DNA from: Glaciecola sp. UBA2563
Lineage (GTDB): Bacteria; Pseudomonadota; Gammaproteobacteria; Enterobacterales; Alteromonadaceae
DNA length: 43,742 nucleotides
Direction of reading: 5' to 3'
NCBI GenBank assembly: GCA_002340325.1
Contig: DDLV01000053.1
Span: forward strand, 1-43,742
Under the pieces are notes generated by a model that saw only the letters and a program-made list of their open reading frames with translations, searched no databases and was not told the origin of the DNA. The translations under genes and the position numbers were made by a program. Shown here in pieces: positions 1 through 6,840 of this stretch (positions are counted from its first letter, which is position 1; each line of letters starts with the position of its first letter).

Positions 1-414
1 GTGGGCGCCACCATGACACCTGACATGTACAGGTGTGTGATATCAATTAACGGCGTGTCCGATGTTCAAAAAATGGTCAGGGAAGACAGAGAAAGGTATG
101 GAAAAAATCATTGGGTAGTAGCATATTGGGAGCGGATCATTGCCGATGGAAAATACAAGCGCAGCCACTTAAAAGAAATATCTCCTATAAATCATGTCGA
201 AAACATCAAAGCCCCTGTGTTGCTTATTCATGGTGAGCGTGATCGCGTTGTAGAATTCGAGCAATCAAGTACGTTTGCTAAAAAACTACGAAAGGCTGAT
301 AAAGACGTTACATTGGTCAAACTTGATGATACTGGACATTCTTTGAGCAGAGCTGAGCCGCGTAGGGAAGCGATGCTGGCTATCGATGAGTTCCTGAAAG
401 AACACCTAAATTGA
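1..414 (+). CDS. C-terminal end of an S9 (prolyl oligopeptidase family) peptidase, 5' truncated by the window
   Basis: The frame is open from base 1 and gives the last ~137 residues of an alpha/beta-hydrolase peptidase. The block GATMTPDMYRC followed by INGVSD is what normally follows the nucleophile elbow in S9C-type peptidases, so the catalytic Ser should lie a few residues before the window. The acidic residue is visible in HGERDRVV (residues ~77-84) and the histidine in DTGHSLSR (~109-116). Family members are exported or cytoplasmic oligopeptidases that remove short N-terminal peptides. The GTG at base 1 is not the real start, because the domain is clearly cut. A palindrome follows 17 bases after the stop. 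Family assignment is firm; substrate is unknown. Confidence 0.85.
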   Translation: MGATMTPDMYRCVISINGVSDVQKMVREDRERYGKNHWVVAYWERIIADGKYKRSHLKEISPINHVENIKAPVLLIHGERDRVVEFEQSSTFAKKLRKADKDVTLVKLDDTGHSLSRAEPRREAMLAIDEFLKEHLN

Positions 415-431
415 CTTGGATAAACAACCTT

Positions 432-456
432 AATACTTCTATTAAATAGAAGTATT
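432..456 (+). terminator. AT-rich inverted repeat, possible weak terminator
   Basis: A perfect 10-bp inverted repeat (AATACTTCTA / TAGAAGTATT) with a 5-base loop starts 17 bases after the S9 peptidase stop and is followed by only two further Ts. The stem is AT-rich and the T-run short, so termination would be weak. Confidence 0.4.
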
Positions 457-473
457 TTGCCGATTAAATGCAA

Positions 474-501
474 TTTAAATTCTAATTTTTAGAATTATAA
501 T
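474..501 (+). promoter_or_regulatory. Promoter of the pirin gene with an operator-like palindrome
   Basis: A perfect -10 hexamer TATAAT lies at 496-501, 33 bases before the pirin start. A weak -35 (TTTAAA, 474-479) lies 16 bases upstream. The spacer is filled by the perfect palindrome AATTCTAA-TTT-TTAGAATT (478-496), which touches both hexamers. A repressor bound there would block RNA polymerase. The binding protein cannot be named. Confidence 0.5.
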
Positions 502-534
502 AGCTCCTGTAAGTCAAACAACAGGAGATAAAAT

Positions 535-1224
535 ATGCAATATATTAGACGAGCAAATGAAAGAGGCGCAGCCGACTTCGGTTGGTTGCAAAGCAAGCAT
601 AGTTTTTCTTTTGGTAATTACTATGACAATAAGCACATGGGCGTATCCGCTTTACGGGTAATTAATGATGACACTGTTGCGCCAGGTGCAGGCTTTGGCG
701 CGCATGGCCACAGAGACATGGAGATTATCTCTTATGTACTGGAGGGCGCGCTGGAGCACAAAGACAACCAAGGCAATCAGCACATTGTTAGACCCGGTGA
801 AGTGCAGAGAATGAGTGCAGGTACTGGCGTGGTTCACAGTGAATACAATGCTTCTAATACCGATCAAGTTAAATTCTTGCAGATCTGGATACAGCCTAAT
901 GTCTTCAGCAGTAGTCCGGGATATGAGCAAAAGCATATTTCACAGGATGGAAAACTAACGCCACTTGTTACGCCGACCGGCAGTGATGGCACGATAAGCA
1001 TCCAACAAGATATGCAGATGATGCGGGTACAATTAAATGCCGGAGATAATGTCACTTTATCATTGGAAGACGAGCGTGTGGGTTATCTGCATATCATCAA
1101 AGGTGAAGTTGAGTTTGATGATAATACGTTTTCTGCTGGCGATGCTGTATCACCCGAAAAAGGCAATGCCATGGTGGTTAAAGCCAATCAAGATGTGGAA
1201 GCACTTTGGTTTGATTTGCCTTGA
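535..1224 (+). CDS. Pirin family bicupin (YhaK/YhhW type)
   Basis: This is a 229-residue cytoplasmic pirin-like protein. The metal-binding pattern of the N-terminal cupin is intact: His57 and His59 in FGAHGHRDME, then His101 and Glu103 in TGVVHSEYN. The C-terminal half is the degenerate second cupin, as in the family. Bacterial pirins of this type have reported quercetinase activity or a role in redox sensing; the substrate here cannot be predicted. AGGAG at 523-527 places the ATG at 535. The gene appears monocistronic, with its own palindrome-bearing promoter and a strong terminator at 1320-1353. Length and domain order are normal for the family. Confidence 0.9.
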   Translation: MQYIRRANERGAADFGWLQSKHSFSFGNYYDNKHMGVSALRVINDDTVAPGAGFGAHGHRDMEIISYVLEGALEHKDNQGNQHIVRPGEVQRMSAGTGVVHSEYNASNTDQVKFLQIWIQPNVFSSSPGYEQKHISQDGKLTPLVTPTGSDGTISIQQDMQMMRVQLNAGDNVTLSLEDERVGYLHIIKGEVEFDDNTFSAGDAVSPEKGNAMVVKANQDVEALWFDLP

Positions 1225-1319
1225 CTTGTTTGCTAAAAGCTAGCTAAAAACTAGCATCTTTAATATGTGTAGTGCTTTTGACTATTATAGGTAAACGTCT
1301 CACATAGCCTTAAAAGTGC

Positions 1320-1353
1320 AAAACGCCTTCTTCAAAAAAGAGGGCGTTTTTTT
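1320..1353 (+). terminator. Rho-independent terminator of the pirin gene
   Basis: The stem AAAACGCCTTCTT (1320-1332) pairs with AAGAGGGCGTTTT (1338-1350) through 13 pairs including one T-G wobble. The loop is CAAAA, and a run of seven T follows. It lies about 95 bases after the pirin stop. Confidence 0.85.
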
Positions 1354-1411
1354 AACTGGGCGTATGATGAAAGACGGAGCTTGGCTCTTCGCGATAGCAC
1401 TGGGCCGTACG

Positions 1412-1436
1412 AAAAGCCCCTGATTTTCATCAGGGG
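1412..1436 (-). terminator. Likely terminator of the minus-strand S9 peptidase gene
   Basis: On the minus strand a perfect 8-bp stem, CCCCTGAT / ATCAGGGG, carries a GAAA tetraloop and is followed by CTTTTC. It lies 37 bases after the stop of the S9 peptidase gene. The stem is strong, the T-run short. Confidence 0.6.
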
Positions 1437-1472
1437 TACGGGTAGGAATCCAATGGCCTTTCTTTTAATGGA

Positions 1473-3593
1473 TCACCCTTCTTCTTCTACCGTTTCCGCT
1501 TCTTTTTCCTCATCCTTATACTTGTCGAACCAAGCGATGATATAGCCGATTTTCCGAGCTAAGTTGGATGGCTTGGCGGCAATACCATGATAAGCCCCTT
1601 GGATCCTAACGAATGAACTCTCCACACCTTCAAGGCGCAATGCACCATAATACTGCTCACTTTCTGCCATTGGCGTTCTTACATCAAGTTCGCCTGTCAG
1701 CACCATTGTTGGTGTCTTGACGTTGCCTACCAAGCTCAACGGCGATCTACCCCAGTATTGGTCAAGATCATTCCACGGCAAATCGGTAAACCAGTACTTA
1801 GTCATAAATGTGTAAATATCAGAGGTACCAATCATACTCACCCAGTTGATGACGGGTTTTGCAACAACAGCAGCTTTGAATCTATCGGTTTTGCCGATTA
1901 TCCAAGCTGTCAGTACGCCACCTCCTGAACCACCTGTGACAAACAAATTCTCCTCGTCGACGTAGCCTTGTGCTATTACACCGTCAACTATGTCCATTAA
2001 GTCATCGTAATCCTGTGATGGGTAATTCTTGTCTATCAAATTGGCAAATTCACTGCCCTGCGATGTCGAGCCTCTAGGATTACCGTAAATCACAACGTAA
2101 CCTGCCGCAGCGAACATTTGCACTTCAGTTGAAAACTCTGGACCATAAGCAGTATGCGGACCGCCATGTATTTCCAATATCAAAGGGTATTGTTTTGTTG
2201 CATCAAAACCAGGCGGTTTAACAATCCATGCTTGCAGCTCTCGGTCATCAACACTGCTTTTGACCTCAAGAAGTTCTGGCGGGTTGATGGTTTTATGATC
2301 GAATACATCGCCATTTAGATCTGTCAGCATAACCGGTTTGTCTCTACGAGAAACAATTGCGAGGTCAGCTGGGCGAACGCCGTTAGCATAAGTAAAGACA
2401 ATATCACCGTCCTTTGTGACATCAAAATCGCCAGACGTGTAAGGCCTGCCAATACTCATCCCTCCCAACGCATCTGTTTTGACTAACGTTCTTTTTCTTA
2501 ACGTCACATAACCGACGTGTTTTTTGCCATGGTCGTCATAACTAAAGTAGAGACCTCGACCATCAGGCGCCCATTGCACATCACTTACAGAGCGATCTAA
2601 ATCACCCGTTAAGTTCTCAATATCGCTACCATCAAGATTCATCACGTATAGCTGGCTAGTTTGATTTGACTTGCCGTTATCAACAAAACCGGTAAAGGCA
2701 AGTTTACCGCCATAAGGACTAATTACTGGGTTACTTTCAGGCCCTGTCATATCGGTAATTTCAGTCATCTCACCACTTTTGACGTCAATCGACAATATAT
2801 CAGTATTGAAGATATCGAATTCAAAATCTTCATGTGTATTTGCAGACACATAAATTGTTTTCGCGTCGTTACTCCATGCAATTGAACTGGAGAAATTATG
2901 CGGACCTGACGTTATCTGACGAGGCGTTCCGCCAATTGCAGGCACAATGTATACATGCACATTCCCTGGTTTATTCATTCCAGCGCCGTCGCGTTGAAAC
3001 AGCGTCGAATCAATATAATGAGCTTCGTCAGCCCACTTGGCACCCTCAGGCTTCTTAGCCGGAATACTGAAAAATGGATCCTCTTTATTTGGCGTAAACA
3101 TAGTAAATGCGATTTGTTTGCCATCCGGCGAAAACTGCATGTTGCTTGGCGTAAATTTTACGGACGTGACTTTTGCCGTATTGCCAGTCGCCATATCGCG
3201 AACATAGATTTGAACGCCACTTTCTTTACTTGATAGGTAGGCGAGTTTTTTACCATCTGTTGAAAACACTGGAGAAAAGTGATTATCCTCACCCGATAAA
3301 AGTGGCAAATGCGATTCGCCATCGAGTGATGCATACCATAAGTTCCGGCGCAGAGAGTCCGTCATAATATCCATACTTCTTCTTTCATAAAGAACGTGCT
3401 TGTTATCTGGCATTACCACTGGATTTGCGGCATACTCCAACGCAAACAGGTCATCATAATTGAATAGATGTTTTGTATCTTCCTGCTGGTCATCCGGTTC
3501 TTCAGCGTGAACAACTGTTGTATGGATAGTCGAGAAAATAATGGTCGCTGCACAAAAAATAGCAGCTGACTTTGATGAAAAAGTGGTAGACAT
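1473..3593 (-). CDS. Exported S9 family peptidase (dipeptidyl/acylaminoacyl peptidase type)
   Basis: This ~706-residue protein has an N-terminal signal peptide (hydrophobic SAAIFCAATIIFSTI, ending near VHA-EEP), a beta-propeller with TolB/WD40-like blades (~45-440) and a C-terminal alpha/beta-hydrolase domain. Numbered from the start used here, the catalytic Ser is ~556 in GGSGGGVLTAW, the Asp ~637 in TGELDVRTP and the His ~669 in AYHGI. The HGGPH oxyanion motif is also present. It should degrade oligopeptides in the periplasm. An in-frame GTG at 3602 overlaps the Shine-Dalgarno AAGG (3602-3605), so the ATG at 3593 is preferred. The C-terminus has a short acidic tail (EEKEAETVEEEG). Confidence 0.9.
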   Translation of the reverse strand: MSTTFSSKSAAIFCAATIIFSTIHTTVVHAEEPDDQQEDTKHLFNYDDLFALEYAANPVVMPDNKHVLYERRSMDIMTDSLRRNLWYASLDGESHLPLLSGEDNHFSPVFSTDGKKLAYLSSKESGVQIYVRDMATGNTAKVTSVKFTPSNMQFSPDGKQIAFTMFTPNKEDPFFSIPAKKPEGAKWADEAHYIDSTLFQRDGAGMNKPGNVHVYIVPAIGGTPRQITSGPHNFSSSIAWSNDAKTIYVSANTHEDFEFDIFNTDILSIDVKSGEMTEITDMTGPESNPVISPYGGKLAFTGFVDNGKSNQTSQLYVMNLDGSDIENLTGDLDRSVSDVQWAPDGRGLYFSYDDHGKKHVGYVTLRKRTLVKTDALGGMSIGRPYTSGDFDVTKDGDIVFTYANGVRPADLAIVSRRDKPVMLTDLNGDVFDHKTINPPELLEVKSSVDDRELQAWIVKPPGFDATKQYPLILEIHGGPHTAYGPEFSTEVQMFAAAGYVVIYGNPRGSTSQGSEFANLIDKNYPSQDYDDLMDIVDGVIAQGYVDEENLFVTGGSGGGVLTAWIIGKTDRFKAAVVAKPVINWVSMIGTSDIYTFMTKYWFTDLPWNDLDQYWGRSPLSLVGNVKTPTMVLTGELDVRTPMAESEQYYGALRLEGVESSFVRIQGAYHGIAAKPSNLARKIGYIIAWFDKYKDEEKEAETVEEEG

Positions 3594-3608
3594 CGAATTC
3601 ACCTTTTT

Positions 3609-4237
3609 ATTGTAGTTTTAGGATGATATGTGCATCAAATATGCGTCGTGAATATTTCACGTAACGTTGCATCTATAATGTCAGAGCAATGGTTTAATAG
3701 CAAAAGGTTAGGTGAATTTCTGTGTACTCAGTTGACGTTTAGCACAATTCATTTTCATTCTACGAAAAATGCTGCTTGTGTACTCAACATCGATCGTATT
3801 TTATCTGCAAAACATCTATAATCCTATTCTAAATTCTAGCGGAGATACAAATGCACCATCTAAGACACGATGCAACGCATCAAAACCTACACCTAAATAT
3901 TTGTGCCGGTTTATCTCTTGCTGTCTTGCAATTGTTGACCATCTCATCTGAGCAACAGCCAAACTTACCGTAATCGCTTTCGAACATCTGGGAGCGAAGG
4001 CTTCTGGAATTACAACGAATCTTTTTCAATTTTCCTGAAGCCAAGCCCTTGAGGTTACTGCGTTTTGCGTTTTTTGAAAAGGACTACCTATTGGATAAAC
4101 AGACATTACATGACGAGAGAAACAGGTATTAATTACCACCTACATATTGAAAAATTCAGCGTTTAGGATTGAAGGGACTTGCTCGGCTTAAATAATGTAT
4201 CTATATGAAATTATTGATTTTTATTTTAATGTTAGTG
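3609..4237. other. Non-coding or weakly coding stretch
   Basis: No convincing long gene lies here. The best small ORF is 3851-3973 (+), 40 codons, with GGAG ten bases before its ATG and one short hydrophobic segment (GLSLAVLQLLTI). It is not recognisable and could be chance. A second candidate, 4205-4312 (+), begins like a signal peptide (MKLLIFILMLVLTLQF) but lacks a ribosome site and is overrun by the promoter at 4238-4266. Confidence 0.35.
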
Positions 4238-4266
4238 TTGACATTACAATTCCCCGCTGCTTTAAT
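4238..4266 (+). promoter_or_regulatory. Near-consensus sigma70 promoter
   Basis: A perfect -35 TTGACA (4238-4243), an ideal 17-base spacer and the -10 TTTAAT (4261-4266, one mismatch to consensus) give a strong predicted start near 4273. No long gene follows directly; the next downstream signal is the terminator at 4429-4461. The promoter could serve a short RNA or, by read-through, the structured RNA and tRNAs further down. Confidence 0.6.
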
Positions 4267-4272
4267 ACGACC

Positions 4273-4461
4273 CATCAACGACGGGTATGACACCTGTCTT
4301 AATCGAAACTAAATAGAGTTAGATATGAACCAACGTAACGTGACAATTAACGAACAACAACAAGAGAATCAATTCTAACAAACAGTCTTTTTGTGTAAGG
4401 CTGTTTCATGGCCTTGCGTGATGGAAACACCCGGATTGGCCATGCTGCTCCGGGTTTTTTT
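4273..4461 (+). ncRNA. Short predicted transcript between strong promoter and terminator
   Basis: The predicted ~190-nt transcript contains a 17-codon Gln-rich ORF (4325-4378, MNQRNVTINEQQQENQF) with only a weak ribosome site. Next come a 10-bp hairpin at 4380-4406 (AAACAGTCTT / AAGGCTGTTT, loop TTTGTGT, one T-G pair) and the terminator. It could be a small regulatory RNA, a leader peptide with an attenuator for the downstream RNA/tRNA region, or an independent small gene. The peptide contains five Gln and two Glu, and the first intact downstream tRNAs are Glu and Gln; that link is speculative. Confidence 0.4.
4429..4461 (+). terminator. Strong Rho-independent terminator
   Basis: The stem ACCCGGA (4429-4435) pairs with TCCGGGT (4449-4455), with a 13-base loop and a run of seven T (4455-4461). 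It ends the short unit that begins near 4273 and sits immediately before the structured RNA candidate. Confidence 0.8.
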
Positions 4462-4809
4462 ATGCCTTGAGTAAACCGAATTAGGGTGCTTGCACCTTAA
4501 TCAGGCATAGCTGAAGACAGCGGCGTAAGTCGCTGGAAGGAAGTCGACTCACCGGCTTTCGCTTCTCGAAAGAGGAGGTATCTATGCAGATGAGGCCCAC
4601 CTGTTTTTCAGGTGGCTGGCAACTCCTGGTTGCCAGAGAGTCGGAACGTCTGTGCCGATACGGCATGTTTTGGGCAACGCTGGAAACATGCCTTTTGTGG
4701 TGGCGACCACGAATAGGCGGGCAAGCAGAAACAAGACTGGGCCAAAGATCGTAGCCAAGGCAGTTTGAGCTTAGCGGCAAGGGCGCTTGGTACAAGCTGA
4801 CGGGATTTG

Positions 4810-4859
4810 TCGCAAGGCATATGCTCGACAGGTTGAGGGGTTAGTAACGGTTAGTGCCG
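4810..4859 (+). repeat. Module copy 1 inside the large RNA candidate
   Basis: It starts with TCGCAAGGCA, contains GGTTAGT and ends with the hairpin CGG-TTAGTG-CCG (4848-4859). The same order of elements recurs at 5095-5147. The spacing differs by only three bases, so the two look like diverged copies of one structural module. Confidence 0.5.
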
Positions 4860-4938
4860 TGAACGCACTAATACAGGACGTGTTCTATTGTGTTGCTCAA
4901 AAGGCAATGCAGGGACCGGTATCCCACGTCCTGGTGAG

Positions 4939-5011
4939 AAACAGATAGTTCATTTGGCAAGAACAATTGTATATCCAGCAATTGGTAGCAGGTTCGAATC
5001 CTGCTCTGAAG
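4939..5011 (+). other. tRNA-like module within the RNA candidate
   Basis: The D arm is GTTC/GAAC with GG in its loop. The anticodon-type arm is ATTGT/GCAAT with the 7-base loop ATATCCA. A 5-base variable loop follows, then a perfect T arm GCAGG-TTCGAAT-CCTGC. Only four of seven acceptor pairs form, and no CCA follows. The triplet in anticodon position would be ATC, with C at position 37, which is unlike a working tRNA. It is either a decayed tRNA or a tRNA-like domain of the larger RNA. Confidence 0.6.
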
Positions 5012-5094
5012 ACAAACGCAAAAGCGGGTACCGACACAGCGGAGAAGTCTCCGAATGCCTCACAAGTCTAACTTGAATGAGGTCTGGCAACTGC

Positions 5095-5147
5095 TCGCAA
5101 GGCACGCGCTGGTTAGTGTTAGTCGCTGCATGTTTCGGTTAGTACCG
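5095..5147 (+). repeat. Module copy 2 inside the large RNA candidate
   Basis: TCGCAAGGCA (5095-5104), GGTTAGT (5111-5117) and the hairpin CGGT-TAGT-ACCG (5136-5147) match copy 1 at 4810-4859 in order and spacing, 285 bases apart. The closing hairpin differs from copy 1 at a single position next to the stem. Confidence 0.5.
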
Positions 5148-5353
5148 ATTTATGGTTCGCAAGATCAACAGTATGCAAATGCGCTGAAACACCGTTGTGT
5201 GACAGAGGATAAGCCCCCTCTTTAAACAAGGCGGAGATGGTTGTTACATGTTTGGCATGTGGATAAGCGGGTAAAGAGCGTTGCAAGCGTTCTGTAAGCC
5301 CGGCAAAAGACAACCGCGTTACCGTGTAATCTCAGCGTTAACTTAATTTAACT

Positions 5354-5428
5354 ATTCCCGTGGATTAACGGTTAGATCGCCAGACTTTCAATCGGGAGGC
5401 AGGGGTTCGACTCCCCTCGGGAATGCCA
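5354..5428 (+). tRNA. tRNA-Glu (anticodon TTC)
   Basis: The acceptor ATTCCCG (5354-5360) pairs fully with CGGGAAT (5418-5424), with discriminator G and encoded CCA (5426-5428). The D stem is GATT/GATC. The anticodon arm CCAGA-CTTTCAA-TCGGG has one A-G mismatch and shows TTC in the loop. The T arm AGGGG-TTCGACT-CCCCT is perfect. The A-T first pair, the mismatch in the anticodon stem and the isolated position suggest a phage-type accessory tRNA rather than the housekeeping copy. Confidence 0.9.
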
Positions 5429-5438
5429 AAAACATTTT

Positions 5439-5513
5439 AGCTCTGTGGTGTAACGGGTAACACACGTGACTTTGACTCACGTATTTCAGGTTCAAATCCT
5501 GACGGAGCTGCCA
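5439..5513 (+). tRNA. tRNA-Gln (anticodon TTG)
   Basis: The acceptor AGCTCTG pairs with CGGAGCT (one T-G pair), with discriminator G and encoded CCA (5511-5513). The D stem is GTGT/ACAC. The anticodon arm CGTGA-CTTTGAC-TCACG is perfect and shows TTG. The T arm is TCAGG-TTCAAAT-CCTGA. It lies ten bases after the CCA of tRNA-Glu, so both are probably cut from one precursor. It ends about 90 bases before the HD hydrolase gene. Confidence 0.93.
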
Positions 5514-5604
5514 ACTTATCTGTAAGATGAGAGTACGGAAAAGTTTATAATTGAGTTTATTGCTTTGCTGAAAAATGTAAGCAAACCGAAATGAGGTTGA
5601 AAAC

Positions 5605-6126
5605 ATGAAAGACGTCATTAATTTTGCGAAAAAAGCCCACGAAGGCCAAAAGAGGAAATACACCAGTGAACCGTATATTACTCATCCAGTTTCTGTCAGC
5701 AAGATACTAAAGAAGCTACATCCAGAAGCAACTGATAGTATGGTTTATGCTGCTATTTTACATGACACTGTCGAGGACACTGAGGTAACAATCGACCAAA
5801 TAAGAGAACAGTTTGGCGATGTCGTTGCCGATTTTGTTTACTGGTTAACTGACCAATCTTTGCCGTCAGATGGTAACAGAGCAGCGAGAAAAGCAATTGA
5901 TAGAGAACATACTGCAAAAGCGCCAGCAAATGCTCAAATCATAAAACTCGCTGACTTGATTGATAACTCATCAAGTATCGTAACGCATGACAAAAAGTTT
6001 GCGCGCGTCTATTTAAAGGAAAAAGCGCTAATTCTTGACGCGCTAAGAGATGAGGTTAAAGAGACTGACATATACCAATATGCGAGAGCTGTCTTAAAAG
6101 AGTCAGAAGAAAAACTCAATGAATAA
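5605..6126 (+). CDS. Small HD-domain hydrolase of the RelA/SpoT (MESH1-like) type
   Basis: This 173-residue single-domain protein begins with the RelA/SpoT hydrolase signature AHEGQKRKYT and EPYITHPVSV. Metal ligands are visible: His27, His53-Asp54 in ILHDTVEDT, and Asp117 in KLADLIDN. Glu57-Asp58 would be the catalytic pair. There is no synthetase or regulatory domain, so it resembles small alarmone hydrolases (MESH1-like), which remove the 3' pyrophosphate of (p)ppGpp. Phages carry similar proteins. GAGG nine bases ahead supports the ATG. It follows the two tRNAs by ~90 bases and may be co-transcribed with them. The substrate is inferred from the family and could be another nucleotide. Confidence 0.8.
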   Translation: MKDVINFAKKAHEGQKRKYTSEPYITHPVSVSKILKKLHPEATDSMVYAAILHDTVEDTEVTIDQIREQFGDVVADFVYWLTDQSLPSDGNRAARKAIDREHTAKAPANAQIIKLADLIDNSSSIVTHDKKFARVYLKEKALILDALRDEVKETDIYQYARAVLKESEEKLNE

Positions 6127-6256
6127 TCCATAACAAAGTATACAACAACTATTATTGGTAACTATCTCGCTAAGAAGGTGTCTAAACATTGTTTGTTGAA
6201 AGGCAATTTGACGCGCTCCTTCTCACCTGCACCAAGGATATTGTTTTGAGAAAAGA

Positions 6257-6550
6257 ATGAAAGTTTATTTAGATGACGAAAGGAACACACCTAAAGGTTG
6301 GAAACGTGTTTATTGGCCAGACGAAGCTATTCAGTTACTTCAAACAGGTAAAGTAGAAGAAATTAGTCTAGATCATGATTTAGGTGAAGATGAACGTGGA
6401 ACTGGTTATGATGTTGTTCTTTGGATAGAAAAAGCTGTTATCACGAGAGGTTTTAAACCGCCGAAAATAAAGGTTCATTCAGCGAATTTGTCGGCACGGC
6501 GAAAGATGGAATTGGGGATTTCAAACATTGAAAAAAACTCTACCACGTAA
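6257..6550 (+). CDS. cREC-type receiver domain protein (cyclic-phosphate processing receiver)
   Basis: This 97-residue protein consists of one small receiver-like alpha/beta domain. It has the signature acids of the cREC group: YLDDERNTP (Asp6, Asp7, Glu8, Arg9), SLDHDLG (Asp39, His40, Asp41) and a late KVHSAN (His74). The family is found in phages and in RNA-repair or nucleotide-signal conflict islands and is predicted, not proven, to process cyclic phosphates. Only a weak purine stretch precedes the ATG. The gene lies 130 bases after the HD hydrolase gene, on the same strand. Together with the tRNAs it points to a phage-derived cargo segment. Confidence 0.65.
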   Translation: MKVYLDDERNTPKGWKRVYWPDEAIQLLQTGKVEEISLDHDLGEDERGTGYDVVLWIEKAVITRGFKPPKIKVHSANLSARRKMELGISNIEKNSTT

Positions 6551-6629
6551 GACGCCTACTCGGACTTTGGACTCTTTTCGCGTTGAAGTAACTTTGTTTC
6601 GCTCGTAAATCGGGCATAAGGTATCCTTA

Positions 6630-6840
6630 TTAAAAGCAATGTTTGTTGGAAATTTCCGTTACTCTAATCCAAAGATAACCTAGTAAATAAAATACGAAGC
6701 TGACGTTTAAGGACACGACAGTAGACTTGACAGTGTTGTATACGGGTATAATTTTGCCGCTAAAACAAGTAAATAATGCGATTAGTATGATATGTACTAT
6801 ATTTGCAGCAATCAACCAGTTCAAATCGAATAAGTATCAT
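6630..6840 (-). pseudogene. Small membrane-protein ORF with an apparent +1 frameshift near its start
   Basis: On the minus strand an ideal AGGAG (6850-6854) precedes an ATG at 6840 by nine bases. That frame encodes MILIRF and then stops after 26 codons. One frame over, from 6824 to 6630, runs a 64-residue sequence with two clear membrane segments (WLIAANIVHIILIALFTCF and a second around VSFVFYLLGYLW). A single-base shift joins the strong start to the membrane part. It is therefore either a decayed gene, a sequencing error, or chance. The family is not recognised. Confidence 0.4.

Larger units (their letters stand above)
4462..5345 (+). ncRNA. Large hairpin-dense RNA candidate upstream of tRNA-Glu and tRNA-Gln
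   Basis: About 880 bases carry no convincing ORF, are visibly richer in G+C than their flanks and are packed with near-perfect hairpins. Examples: 4462-4508 (nested stems), 4518-4535 (7 pairs, GTAA tetraloop), 4562-4577 (6 pairs, GAAA tetraloop), 4597-4615 (7 pairs), 4616-4636 (8 pairs), 4662-4692 (9 pairs), 4697-4710 (5 pairs). A 9-bp stem 4874-4882/4925-4933 encloses two smaller stems as in a multibranch loop. Further hairpins are at 5040-5053, 5059-5081 and 5246-5260, and a tRNA-like module is at 4939-5011. GCTGA (4510-4514) could pair with TCAGC (5332-5336) to close the whole. Size, GNRA loops and tRNA neighbours resemble the phage-borne GOLLD and ROOL classes. Membership in either is not established, and strand and ends are inferred from the tRNAs. 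Confidence 0.6.

Noticed and set aside
3630..3821. 63-codon plus-strand ORF before the island
   Set aside because: No ribosome site, no recognisable domain and no neighbour in frame; it lies in an AT-rich promoter-like region of the divergent S9 peptidase gene.
4205..4312. 35-codon ORF beginning like a signal peptide (MKLLIFILMLVLTLQF)
   Set aside because: It has no ribosome site, and its middle coincides with the near-consensus promoter at 4238-4266, which better explains the sequence. Kept only as a possibility.
4481..4820. Two overlapping minus-strand ORFs of 104 and 70 codons inside the structured region
   Set aside because: Their composition (Cys, Pro, Arg, Ser rich) is unlike any neighbouring protein, they lack ribosome sites and they coincide with a run of perfect hairpins. 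Non-coding RNA explains the region better.
4462..5345. Group I or group II intron, RNase P RNA or tmRNA as identity of the structured region
   Set aside because: I find no group II domain V hairpin, no intron-encoded protein and no split tRNA or gene. No conserved RNase P core is recognisable, and no tmRNA tag reading frame lies near the tRNA-like module.
5354..5513. tRNA pair as an integrase attachment site
   Set aside because: No direct repeat of a tRNA 3' end and no integrase gene were found within the window.
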